From DASRIA01 sp963724065 (lineage in GTDB: Bacteria; Actinomycetota; Thermoleophilia; Solirubrobacterales; JBBDJG01): a stretch of 64,000 bases of DNA. Shown piece by piece: positions 9,569-17,319 of the stretch (the stretch's first letter is position 1; each line of letters starts with the position of its first letter). Under the pieces are notes generated by a model. It was not told the origin of the DNA. It saw only the letters and a program-made list of their open reading frames with translations, and ran no database searches. The translations under genes were made by a program, and so were the position numbers. The DNA lies in assembly GCA_963724065.1 (NCBI GenBank), contig CAVRTB010000006.1, positions 372,001-436,000 of the forward strand, in the 5' to 3' direction.

Positions 9569-11773
9569 GTGCTGACCGCCGGCCGCGCACTACTGATCCT
9601 CGCGCTCGCGATCGCCGCCTATGGCGTGTTCGCGTCGCTCTACGGCGCGCGCATCCGCAACGCGGTCGGCCTCGGGGGCCGCAGCGGGCGCGCGTGGATC
9701 GCGTCCGGGCGGCGCTCCGTGTACGCGCTTTTCGGGACCCTCGCGGTCTGCTTCATCGTGCTCGAGGCGGCGTTCCTGCGCTCCGACTTCTCCTTCGAGC
9801 TGGTCGCCGCCCATTCCTCGACCACGACCTCCGCGTTCTACCGCGCGACCTCGATCTGGTCCTCGCAGGAGGGCTCGCTGCTCCTGTGGGTGCTGCTCCT
9901 GAGCGCGTGGTCGAGCGCGATCCTCTACCTCAGCCGCCGCCGTGCGCGCGAGGTCGCGCCTTATGCGACCGCCGTGCTGCTCGGGATCGCCGCCTTCTTC
10001 GTCGCGCTGCTGGTGTTCCTCGAGACGCCGTTCGGCCGCCTCGACCCGGCGCCGATCGAGGGCGCCGGCCTCAATCCGCTCCTGCGACACCCGGCGATGA
10101 TGTTCCACCCCCCGATGCTGTACTCGGGCTACACGCTGTTCACGATCCCGTTCGCGTTCGCGATCGGGGCGCTCGTGACGCGGCGCCTCGGCAGCGACTG
10201 GCTGCGGACGGTGCGGCCGTTCGCGCTGGCCGCGTGGCTGTGCCTGGGGGTCGGGATCGTGCTCGGCGCGCGCTGGTCCTACTCGGAGCTCGGCTGGGGC
10301 GGCTACTGGGGATGGGACGCGGTCGAGAACGCGTCACTGATGCCGTGGCTGGTCGGGACGGCCTTCCTGCACTCGGCGATGGTCCAGGAGAAGCGCGGCA
10401 TGTTGAAGGTCTGGAACGTCTCCCTGATCCTCGCCGCGGGCATCCTCGCGATCCTCGGGACGTTCCTCGTGCGCTCTGGCATCCTCGCCTCGATCCACGC
10501 ATTCGGCGCGTCGACCCTGGGGATCCCGTTCCTCATCCTGATCGCGGTGATGGTGATCGGGTCGGCCGTGCTCGTGATCACGCGCGCGCCGCAACTCGCG
10601 TCCGAGCACCGCCTCGACTCGCTGCTCTCTCGCGAGGCCGTGTTCCTGCTCAACAACCTCGCGCTCGTCGGCCTGTGCTTCGTGATCCTCTGGGGAACGT
10701 TCTTCCCGCTGATCTCGGAGGCGTTCACCGGCACGCAGTCATCGGTCGGGCCGCCGTGGTTCTCCCGCTACACGGTGCCGCTCGCGCTGGTGCTCGTGCT
10801 GCTCTCCGGTCTGGGCCCCGCACTTGCGTGGCGGCGCACGACGGCCGCGAACCTGCTGCGGGAGCTGTCGGTGCCGGCCGCGATCGGGGTGGGGATGCTC
10901 GTGGTGCTGCTGGTGGCGGGCGCCGAGCGTCGCCTCGCCGCGCTCGCGATGTTCGCTTTCGGCGCGTTCGTGGTCGCGGTGGTCGTGCAGGAGTTCGCGC
11001 GGGGCGTGCGTGCGCGGCGTGCGATGGCCAGCGAGGGAGTCGCGCTCGCGGCGGTCTCGCTGGTGCGCCGCAACAGGCGCCGGTACGGCGGCTATCTCGT
11101 GCACGTCGGCGTGACGGTGCTGCTCGTCGGCGTGGCGGCGTCGTCGAGCTTCCAGGACGCTCGCGACGTGAAGCTCTCGCCCGGCGAGCGGGCGCAGGTC
11201 GGCGGCTACGAGATCGAGTACACGCGCCCGACCGGCAGTATCGACGTCGCGCGGAACGGGGCGCTCGAGAAGATCAACCTCGGGGCGGACCTGCGCGTGC
11301 GCCGCGACGGTGAGGTCAGCACGATGCACAGCGAGCGCAGCTACTTCCCGTCGACCTCGGCGGGCCTCGGCGCGGTGTCCCGGTACTTCGAGGGGGAGGC
11401 GACCAGCGAGGTCGGCCTGCGCTCGGGCCTGCGCCGGGACCTGTGGACGGTCGTCGCGCCGGACACCTCGGTGCTCGACGACACCATCGCGCGCGGAGAC
11501 CGTGTGTTCGAGCTGGCCGCCAAGCTGCCCGCTGCGGAGCGCTCCGCAGCCCTCGGCGAGACGCTTCGCCGGCTCGTCAGGCGCTACCCGGCGGACGCGC
11601 CCCCGGCGACCTTCCGGGTGCTCGTGTCACCGCTCGTCACGTGGATCTGGGCGGGCGCCCTGATCGTGTTCTTCGGCGGCCTGATCGCGATCTGGCCTCC
11701 GCCGGCGGGCGCCACTCGCACGGTCACCGCGACCCAGGCCGCACGCCTCGCGCGTGACCTCGGCCGGGCCTGA
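9569..11773 (+). CDS. ccmF: Cytochrome c maturation haem lyase CcmF
   Basis: Predicted 734-aa membrane protein of the CcmF/NrfE family, which ligates haem to apocytochrome c on the outer face of the membrane. It has many transmembrane helices, the tryptophan-rich haem-handling segment WGGYWGWDAVENASL (starting at W243), conserved FHPPMLY and FLHS histidine segments, and a soluble domain before the last helix (about residues 535-700). The GTG start at 9569 follows a 53-bp gap after the P450. Only a small CcmI-like protein follows; ccmA-E and ccmG are not here. It fits the secreted two-haem protein encoded at 13449. Confidence 0.93.
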   Translation: MLTAGRALLILALAIAAYGVFASLYGARIRNAVGLGGRSGRAWIASGRRSVYALFGTLAVCFIVLEAAFLRSDFSFELVAAHSSTTTSAFYRATSIWSSQEGSLLLWVLLLSAWSSAILYLSRRRAREVAPYATAVLLGIAAFFVALLVFLETPFGRLDPAPIEGAGLNPLLRHPAMMFHPPMLYSGYTLFTIPFAFAIGALVTRRLGSDWLRTVRPFALAAWLCLGVGIVLGARWSYSELGWGGYWGWDAVENASLMPWLVGTAFLHSAMVQEKRGMLKVWNVSLILAAGILAILGTFLVRSGILASIHAFGASTLGIPFLILIAVMVIGSAVLVITRAPQLASEHRLDSLLSREAVFLLNNLALVGLCFVILWGTFFPLISEAFTGTQSSVGPPWFSRYTVPLALVLVLLSGLGPALAWRRTTAANLLRELSVPAAIGVGMLVVLLVAGAERRLAALAMFAFGAFVVAVVVQEFARGVRARRAMASEGVALAAVSLVRRNRRRYGGYLVHVGVTVLLVGVAASSSFQDARDVKLSPGERAQVGGYEIEYTRPTGSIDVARNGALEKINLGADLRVRRDGEVSTMHSERSYFPSTSAGLGAVSRYFEGEATSEVGLRSGLRRDLWTVVAPDTSVLDDTIARGDRVFELAAKLPAAERSAALGETLRRLVRRYPADAPPATFRVLVSPLVTWIWAGALIVFFGGLIAIWPPPAGATRTVTATQAARLARDLGRA

Positions 11774-11813
11774 CGCCCGGCGCCCCGATCGCCACGCGAC
11801 GCTGGGGATTCTG

Positions 11814-12113
11814 ATGGACGTGCTACTCGTGCTCGCCGTGGTGGTCGCGGTGGTGCTCCTGATCGCGGCGCCGCTGCGCGCGCCCCGCGAGGCCGGCGAG
11901 GATCTCGGGCCGGTCACCCGCCGCGCCGACCTCGAGGCCGCGAAGGAGGACAAGTACCGCGAGATCCGCGACGCCGAGCTCGACCAGCGCACCGGCAAGC
12001 TGGACCACGAGGACTGGGAGCGCCTGGACGCAGGGCTGCGTGCCGAGGCCCTCGAGATCCTGCGGCGGCTCGACGCGCTGGACGCCGAGACGCGCCCACC
12101 CCTGCCGGGGTAG
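11814..12113 (+). CDS. Small CcmI-like membrane-anchored protein
   Basis: Predicted 99-aa protein with one N-terminal transmembrane helix (DVLLVLAVVVAVVLLIAAPL) and a charged helical segment (DLEAAKEDKYREIRDAELDQRTGKL). The layout recalls the N-terminal part of CcmI, the cytochrome c biogenesis chaperone subunit, which is often beside ccmF. ATG 11814 is chosen because the helix begins right there; an upstream GTG at 11754 would overlap ccmF by 20 bases. The role in cytochrome c assembly is inferred from position. The gene ends 3 bases from the stop of a convergent gene. Confidence 0.7.
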   Translation: MDVLLVLAVVVAVVLLIAAPLRAPREAGEDLGPVTRRADLEAAKEDKYREIRDAELDQRTGKLDHEDWERLDAGLRAEALEILRRLDALDAETRPPLPG

Positions 12114-12116
12114 GCC

Positions 12117-13340
12117 TCAGGCCGCGAGCGCCTGCTCCAGGCCCCGGATCTGCTCGTCGTCGAGCGTCCTGTTGAAGCGCGAGGGCCGCGGGAAGGTCAT
12201 GCCGATCTCCACCGCTGTCGGCCTCAGGCGCGTGGTCCCATCCGCGAACGCGATCAGCTCTCCCCGCGTCAGGTCGATGGCCGGGCGCAGCGTGTCGGCC
12301 TGGCCCGTGGGCGGCGCCACCCGGATGCGGTCACCGAAGGAGCGCAGCACAGCCTCGCATTCAGCGCCGGGGTGATCGCCGGCGACCACGACCTCCACCC
12401 CCGGCCAGGTTTGGGAGAGGGCCGACTCGAGCGTGTCGCGCAGCGCCGGCGCAGGGCCCGTGTTGCGGACGACGATGCTCACCGCTGCGGGATCGGGGCC
12501 CAGCGGCGTGGGTACGAACGCCGGACGCGGTGTCTCCTTGCCGTCGCCGGCTTCGCGGAACGCGGGCGGGCTCGCGGACCGGGCGTTCGTGACGTCCTTC
12601 AACACGAGCAGCCCGTTCCACCAGGTCGGATGGGCGTTGTCCTCGGTCGTGAGGTCGCAGATCACCTCCCAGCGGCGATCGCTGGCGGCGACGAAGTCGC
12701 GCGTCGCCCTGTACGGCGCAGCCCAGTTCGTGTCGTCCACGACGATCACGCATCCGTCGGCGAAGAACGGCGCGGCGGCCCGGAGCCCCTCGAGCTGGTG
12801 CTCGTAGTCGTGGTGGCCGTCGTAGAGGTAGACGCCGATCGGGTCGTCGTGGACGGTCGCGAAGTACTCCCGGTAGTCCATCTCGCGGAACTCGTGGCGG
12901 GGCGATGCGAGCCGGTCGAGGCGCTCCAGCAGGGGAGATCGCACGTCGCGCTGCGCGAACTGCGAGAAGTTGTCGATCCCGACGCAGTGCTTGCGCGGGT
13001 TGCCGAGGGCGCCCGAGAAGAACGTGAAGCCGTGCCACACGCCGACGTTGACGAAGGCCTGGTCCGCCGGCATGTCCGTCACGGCCCGGTCGATCACGGC
13101 GCCGATCGCCAGCGTGGACATCCGGGGGATCACGCGCGTGGGCTCGAGCCGCGCGCGCGTGTCGGGCTCCCCTTCGGGCAGCGCGACGTTGAGGAAGTCG
13201 ACCGGCGACCCGGGGAGCTCCAGCAGCCCGGCATCCTCCACCGATGCGCGGCTGATGGCGAGCCGGCCGTCCGGCCGGACGCTTGCCTCGGGGCCGATGG
13301 CCCTGAAGGAGATCTGGGAGATGTACGTCGAGAAGTCCAT
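12117..13340 (-). CDS. SAM-dependent methyltransferase-like protein with GT2-like C-terminal part
   Basis: Predicted 407-aa protein. Its middle (about residues 80-230) resembles class I methyltransferases of the Methyltransf_24 type: VNVGVWHGFTFFSGAL, an acidic CVGIDNF strand, then YLYDGHHDYEHQLEGL and VIVVDDTNW. The C-terminal quarter looks like the start of a family 2 glycosyltransferase (SIVVRNTGPAPALRDTLESA, then GVEVVVAGD and LTRGELIAFADG). It is too short to be a full GT2 domain, so it may be a non-catalytic remnant or recognition module. ATG 13340 is preferred to the first possible start at 13355. The substrate is unknown; glycan or lipid decoration is a guess. Confidence 0.6.
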   Translation of the reverse strand: MDFSTYISQISFRAIGPEASVRPDGRLAISRASVEDAGLLELPGSPVDFLNVALPEGEPDTRARLEPTRVIPRMSTLAIGAVIDRAVTDMPADQAFVNVGVWHGFTFFSGALGNPRKHCVGIDNFSQFAQRDVRSPLLERLDRLASPRHEFREMDYREYFATVHDDPIGVYLYDGHHDYEHQLEGLRAAAPFFADGCVIVVDDTNWAAPYRATRDFVAASDRRWEVICDLTTEDNAHPTWWNGLLVLKDVTNARSASPPAFREAGDGKETPRPAFVPTPLGPDPAAVSIVVRNTGPAPALRDTLESALSQTWPGVEVVVAGDHPGAECEAVLRSFGDRIRVAPPTGQADTLRPAIDLTRGELIAFADGTTRLRPTAVEIGMTFPRPSRFNRTLDDEQIRGLEQALAA

Positions 13341-13448
13341 CGATCGGCCCGCCACTTCACCCTATCTCGGCCCACCGATCGCCCTTCTTCACCAATTGGG
13401 GCTTGACACTCGGCTCGGAAGGATGAGAAAGTCCCGCCACTCCCGGTC

Positions 13449-16022
13449 ATGACGCGTCGCGCTACCTGTCGGAGGTGGACCGCACACTGCCTCACCCTCG
13501 GTGTGATGGCGGCGCTCGGCTTGATGGCGGTCTCGGCCGATCCGGCGCAGGCGCGCAAGTACTCCTCGTCGACCTACTCGAGCCCGATCGCGCTCTCTGC
13601 GGACGGTAAGTACCTGTGGAGCGTCAACCCAGGCGCGGACAACGTGTCCGTGATCTACGCGAGGACGAACAAGGTGATCGCGAAGGTCAAGGTCGGCGAC
13701 GAGCCGGAGAGCGTCGCCCTCGACCCCAACAACCGCTACGCCTACGTCGCGAACGCGGCCTCCGGCTCGGTGACGGTGATCCGGATCACCAGGGCGAGGG
13801 GCGCGAAGCTCAAGGCGAGGGCCGACCGGCGCGCGGGCAAGAAGGGGCAGATCGTCACCGGGTCCGAGCCCTGGAACGTGGTCGTGTCGCCCAACGGCCG
13901 TCGTGTCTATGTATCCAACTCCGGCCAGGACACGATCACGGTGATCGACGGCACCAAGCCGCGCCGCAAGCGCGGGGTGATCGGTCACGTGAATCTCCGG
14001 AGCAGCTCCTGCAACGACCCGGATCGCACGCGCCACTTCCAGCCGCGCGGCCTCGCGGTGACGAAGAACAACAAGCGCCTGCTCGTCACGAGCTTCTTCT
14101 CCTGGACCCTGCCCGGGGGCGCGCAGGCCAGCGACGTCGGGCGGGCCGGCGTCGTCTGCCGGCTGGGCGTGAGCAGCACGTCGAAGAAGATCCGCAAGTA
14201 CCGCGTGCAGTCCAAGGTCTCGATCGGCCCGCAGGTGACCGGCTTCACGGTCGACGCGACCGGCGACGGCGTGCCGGACCCGACCTCGGCGTTCCCGAAC
14301 CAGATGCAGAGCATCGTCGTGCGTGGCAACCAGGCATACCTGCCGAACATCGCCGCGTCCCCGACGGGGCCGCTGCGCTTCAACGTCGACACGCAGGCGT
14401 TCGTGAACGTGCTGAACGGGGCGGCGAGCGGCACGACCGCGGACGCGGGCGCCACGAAGTTCATCAACCTGCACCTCGGCGCGCGCCAGCCCGAGCCCGC
14501 CAAGAAGAAGCTGTTCTTCGCGAACGTGTGGGCGATCGCGTTCACCAAGCAGAGCGGGGCGGGAGCGGCATACGTCGTGTCGTCGGGCAGCGACTTGCTC
14601 GTGAAGGCGAACGTCGACGGGAGCGGCAAGCTCACGAACACCGTCGATGCGGACACGACGCGCTACGTCGACCTCAACGACCCGGCAAACCCGGCGACGG
14701 CGGGTGCCAACGCCGGCAAGAACCCCCAGGGCATCGTGATCAACAAGAAGGGGACGCGCGCTTACGTCCAGAACTTCGTGTCGCGCAACGTGTCGGTCGT
14801 TGACCTCACCACCGATCGCGTGATCAAGGTGATCCGTACCGCGGCGCTGCCCGCGCCGGGCTCGACCGAGGAGGTCGTGGCCGTGGGCGGCGAGCTCTTC
14901 TTCTCCTCGCGGGGCCTTTTCAACAAGCCCGCCGGCTCGGCCGCGTCGAACCAGGAGCGCATGTCGAGCGAGGGTTGGCAGAGTTGCGCGAGCTGCCACT
15001 TCAAGGGGCTCACGGACAGCGTCGTGTGGCAGTTCGGCGTCGGCCCGCGCAAGTCGGTGCCCCTGAACGCGACGTTCAATCCGCGCAACCGGGCCGAGCA
15101 GCGCGTGCTCAACTACTCCGCGATCTTCGACGAGGTCGAGGACTTCGAGGCCAACATCCGCAACGTCTCGGGACCGGGCGCGCTCGCGGCGCCGCTCGCG
15201 TGCAGCGTGCCTCCGCCGGCGACCAGCGCGCTCGACCCGAACCACGGCCTGCTCCTCGGCGACGACGGCAACCCCAACCTCGCGCCATGCGTCCTCAACT
15301 CGTTCCCCAAGGCCAACGGCGGGCGCCCACAGCACACGGTCACGCTGCCGGGCAGCACCACCCAGGTGCCGGGCCTCACCGCGCTGCGCGAGTGGGTCAA
15401 GTTCGCGGTGCGTACACCGCGCGGCCCCTCCACCAGCAAGAGCACCGGCAACCGCCTGACCGCGAGGCAGATCAGCCAGGGCCGCACGCTCTTCACCCAG
15501 GCCGGCTGCGCCGCATGCCACGTGGGCGGCAAGTGGACGATCAGCACCAAGGACTTCACGTCGCCCCCGGTAGGCGGCGAGATCTTCACTGAGACGGTCC
15601 CCCCGGCCACGATCGGCGCACCGATCGGCGCGCAGTACCTGAACCGGTTCCTGCGCGACATCGGGTCTTTCAACCTCGGCGTCAAGGGCGGCGCGAACCA
15701 GCTCGGCGCGAACGTGGGCGGCATCGAGAAGGCGAGCCAGGCGCTCAACGCGGCGGGAGTCGCGGGCGCGGCCCCGGACGCGCTCGGCACCGACTACAAC
15801 GGCGACGGGCGGGGCATCGGCTACAACGTTCCGTCGCTGCTCGGGATCGACGCCTCGCCGCCCTTCTACCACAACGGCGCGTGCGAGAGCCTCGCCTGCG
15901 TGGTCGGGAACGTGAAGCACCGCACCGCGAACGGCAAGCAGGCCGACAAGCTGCCGAACGCGAAGGACCGCGCGCTCGTGGTCAAGTTCCTGCAGTCGAT
16001 CGACTCCCGCACCGCGCCCTGA
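13449..16022 (+). CDS. Secreted YVTN beta-propeller protein with two haem c motifs
   Basis: Predicted 857-aa exported protein. A Sec-type signal ends near ADPAQA. Residues 40-480 contain YVTN/YncE-like propeller repeats (for example YVANAASGSVTVI, YVSNSGQDTITVID, YVQNFVSRNVSVVDL). Two c-type haem sites follow: C513-A-S-C516-H517 and C687-A-A-C690-H691. The C-terminus has the VPSLLGIDASPPFYHNG segment typical of dihaem peroxidase/MauG-like proteins. It may be an extracellular redox enzyme or electron carrier, with haem attached by the Ccm system. A TTGACA hexamer at 13403-13408 could be its -35 element. The substrate is unknown. Confidence 0.8.
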   Translation: MTRRATCRRWTAHCLTLGVMAALGLMAVSADPAQARKYSSSTYSSPIALSADGKYLWSVNPGADNVSVIYARTNKVIAKVKVGDEPESVALDPNNRYAYVANAASGSVTVIRITRARGAKLKARADRRAGKKGQIVTGSEPWNVVVSPNGRRVYVSNSGQDTITVIDGTKPRRKRGVIGHVNLRSSSCNDPDRTRHFQPRGLAVTKNNKRLLVTSFFSWTLPGGAQASDVGRAGVVCRLGVSSTSKKIRKYRVQSKVSIGPQVTGFTVDATGDGVPDPTSAFPNQMQSIVVRGNQAYLPNIAASPTGPLRFNVDTQAFVNVLNGAASGTTADAGATKFINLHLGARQPEPAKKKLFFANVWAIAFTKQSGAGAAYVVSSGSDLLVKANVDGSGKLTNTVDADTTRYVDLNDPANPATAGANAGKNPQGIVINKKGTRAYVQNFVSRNVSVVDLTTDRVIKVIRTAALPAPGSTEEVVAVGGELFFSSRGLFNKPAGSAASNQERMSSEGWQSCASCHFKGLTDSVVWQFGVGPRKSVPLNATFNPRNRAEQRVLNYSAIFDEVEDFEANIRNVSGPGALAAPLACSVPPPATSALDPNHGLLLGDDGNPNLAPCVLNSFPKANGGRPQHTVTLPGSTTQVPGLTALREWVKFAVRTPRGPSTSKSTGNRLTARQISQGRTLFTQAGCAACHVGGKWTISTKDFTSPPVGGEIFTETVPPATIGAPIGAQYLNRFLRDIGSFNLGVKGGANQLGANVGGIEKASQALNAAGVAGAAPDALGTDYNGDGRGIGYNVPSLLGIDASPPFYHNGACESLACVVGNVKHRTANGKQADKLPNAKDRALVVKFLQSIDSRTAP

Positions 16023-16066
16023 TCGCTTAAAAGTGGCCGGCGCGGCGGCGCGCGGCTACGATCGCT

Positions 16067-16089
16067 CTGTCCCGCGGCACGCGGGACAG
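16067..16089. promoter_or_regulatory. Perfect 9-bp inverted repeat before a small ORF
   Basis: CTGTCCCGC and GCGGGACAG flank a 5-base spacer, ending at the ribosome binding site (AGGGAGGG) of the 40-codon gene at 16102. No T tract follows. It could be an operator, an RNA hairpin that hides the ribosome binding site, or a weak terminator for the cytochrome gene that ends 45 bases upstream. Confidence 0.55.
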
Positions 16090-16101
16090 GGAGGGTTCGC
16101 T

Positions 16102-16224
16102 ATGGGATTTCGCATGTTGGCCAGGGACGGACGCCGCGCGCTGCTGAGCGCGCTGACGGGCGCGATGCTCGCGCTGTCCGTCGGCCTGGCAGCGCTGCTG
16201 GCCCTCGCGCCGCCCGGCGCCTGA
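16102..16224 (+). CDS. Small single-helix membrane peptide
   Basis: A 40-aa ORF with a strong AGGGAGGG ribosome binding site 7 bases before the ATG. It has a basic N-terminus (GFRMLARDGRR) followed by one hydrophobic helix (LTGAMLALSVGLAALLALA). It is not recognised as any family. The good ribosome binding site and the membrane-like composition argue for a real gene, but at this length chance cannot be excluded. It lies between the YVTN cytochrome gene and the AbiEi/DUF559 gene, under a hairpin. Confidence 0.4.
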   Translation: MGFRMLARDGRRALLSALTGAMLALSVGLAALLALAPPGA

Positions 16225-16321
16225 TTCGCGAGCCTCGCCCTACCTGACTGGTAACGGACGGGCGACCCATTGGGCACAGGCGCGTGTTGTCACGCGCGCC
16301 CCGAGCCGCAACCATCGCTCC

Positions 16322-17251
16322 ATGCCCGAAGTGGGTCACATCGACCACGAGATAGATGTTGGATGTGACCCGGTTGACGGGAGGATCGCGGGGATTGCGC
16401 ATCGGCAGCACGGGGTCGTGTCGCGGCGGCAGCTGATGGCCATCGGCCTCGGGCGGGGAGCGATCGAGCATCGCGTCAGGGCGGGGCGCCTCCACGTGCA
16501 GCACGCCGGGGTGTACGCGGTTGGCCACGCGCGGCTGTCGGTGAGCGCCCGGCGCCTGGCGGCCGTGCTGGCCAGCGGCCCAGGGGCGGTCCTCTCCCAC
16601 CACACGGCTGCGGACGTGTGGGGCATTCTCCGGTCGTCGCGCGCGCTCGTCGACGTCAGCACGCCACCGCGTCGGCGACGTCGGCACCGGGGGATCGTGG
16701 TGCACCGGCCTCGTCGCCTCGAGGAGCGCGATAAGGCGACCGTGGCCGGCATGCCCGTGACGAGCGTCGCGCGGACGATCGTGGATCTGGCGGGCGCGGT
16801 CGGGCGCGCGCGCCTCGCGCGGACCGTCGAGGAGGCGGAGCGGCGGGGGATCTTCGACCTCAACGACGTGGAGCGGCTGATCGGGCGGGGCCGGCGCGGC
16901 TCGCGCGTGCTGCGGCGGGTGCTGGGCGAGTACCACGAGCCGTCCTTCACGCGCTCGGGATTCGAGCGCCGCTTCCTCGCAATCTGTCGCAAGGCCGGGC
17001 TGCCCCCACCCGCCACGAACCTATGGATCGCGGGAGGCGAGGCCGACGCGGTGTGGGAGGAGCATGGGCTCGTCGTCGAGCTGGACAGCCACGGCTTCCA
17101 TGGCACCCGCGCTGCGTTCGAGCGCGACCGGCGCCGCGATGCGGAGCTGCTACTCGCGGGCTACCGCGTCGTGCGCGTCACCGAAACGCGCCTGGAGCGA
17201 GAGCCCGCGGCGGTGGCCCGCGACGTCGCGGCGCTCCTCGCGCTGGTGTGA
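16322..17251 (+). CDS. AbiEi-type antitoxin-domain protein with DUF559 nuclease-like domain
   Basis: Predicted 309-aa protein. The N-terminal half has the winged-helix AbiEi antitoxin layout (HGVVSRRQLMAIGLGRGAIEHRV...GRLHVQHAGVYAVGH). The C-terminal domain (about 220-305) matches the DUF559 Vsr-like fold: EADAVWEEHGLVVELDSHG, then FERDRRRDAELLLAGYRVVRVT. Such stand-alone proteins are common in actinobacteria and their function is unproven; no AbiEii toxin gene is adjacent. A nuclease or defence role is only suggested by the fold. The start used is ATG 16322; an in-frame start further down, near the conserved HRQHGVVS segment, is also possible. Confidence 0.75.
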   Translation: MPEVGHIDHEIDVGCDPVDGRIAGIAHRQHGVVSRRQLMAIGLGRGAIEHRVRAGRLHVQHAGVYAVGHARLSVSARRLAAVLASGPGAVLSHHTAADVWGILRSSRALVDVSTPPRRRRRHRGIVVHRPRRLEERDKATVAGMPVTSVARTIVDLAGAVGRARLARTVEEAERRGIFDLNDVERLIGRGRRGSRVLRRVLGEYHEPSFTRSGFERRFLAICRKAGLPPPATNLWIAGGEADAVWEEHGLVVELDSHGFHGTRAAFERDRRRDAELLLAGYRVVRVTETRLEREPAAVARDVAALLALV

Positions 17252-17319
17252 CGGATGCGGTCAGCCGGGATCGAGGCCGCCGGCGCAAGGCCGCTTTCGG
17301 CCAACATTGACCGGCGTGG

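Noticed and set aside
16322..17251. AbiE-type toxin-antitoxin system
   Set aside because: Only the AbiEi-like protein is present; no AbiEii nucleotidyltransferase toxin gene is adjacent.
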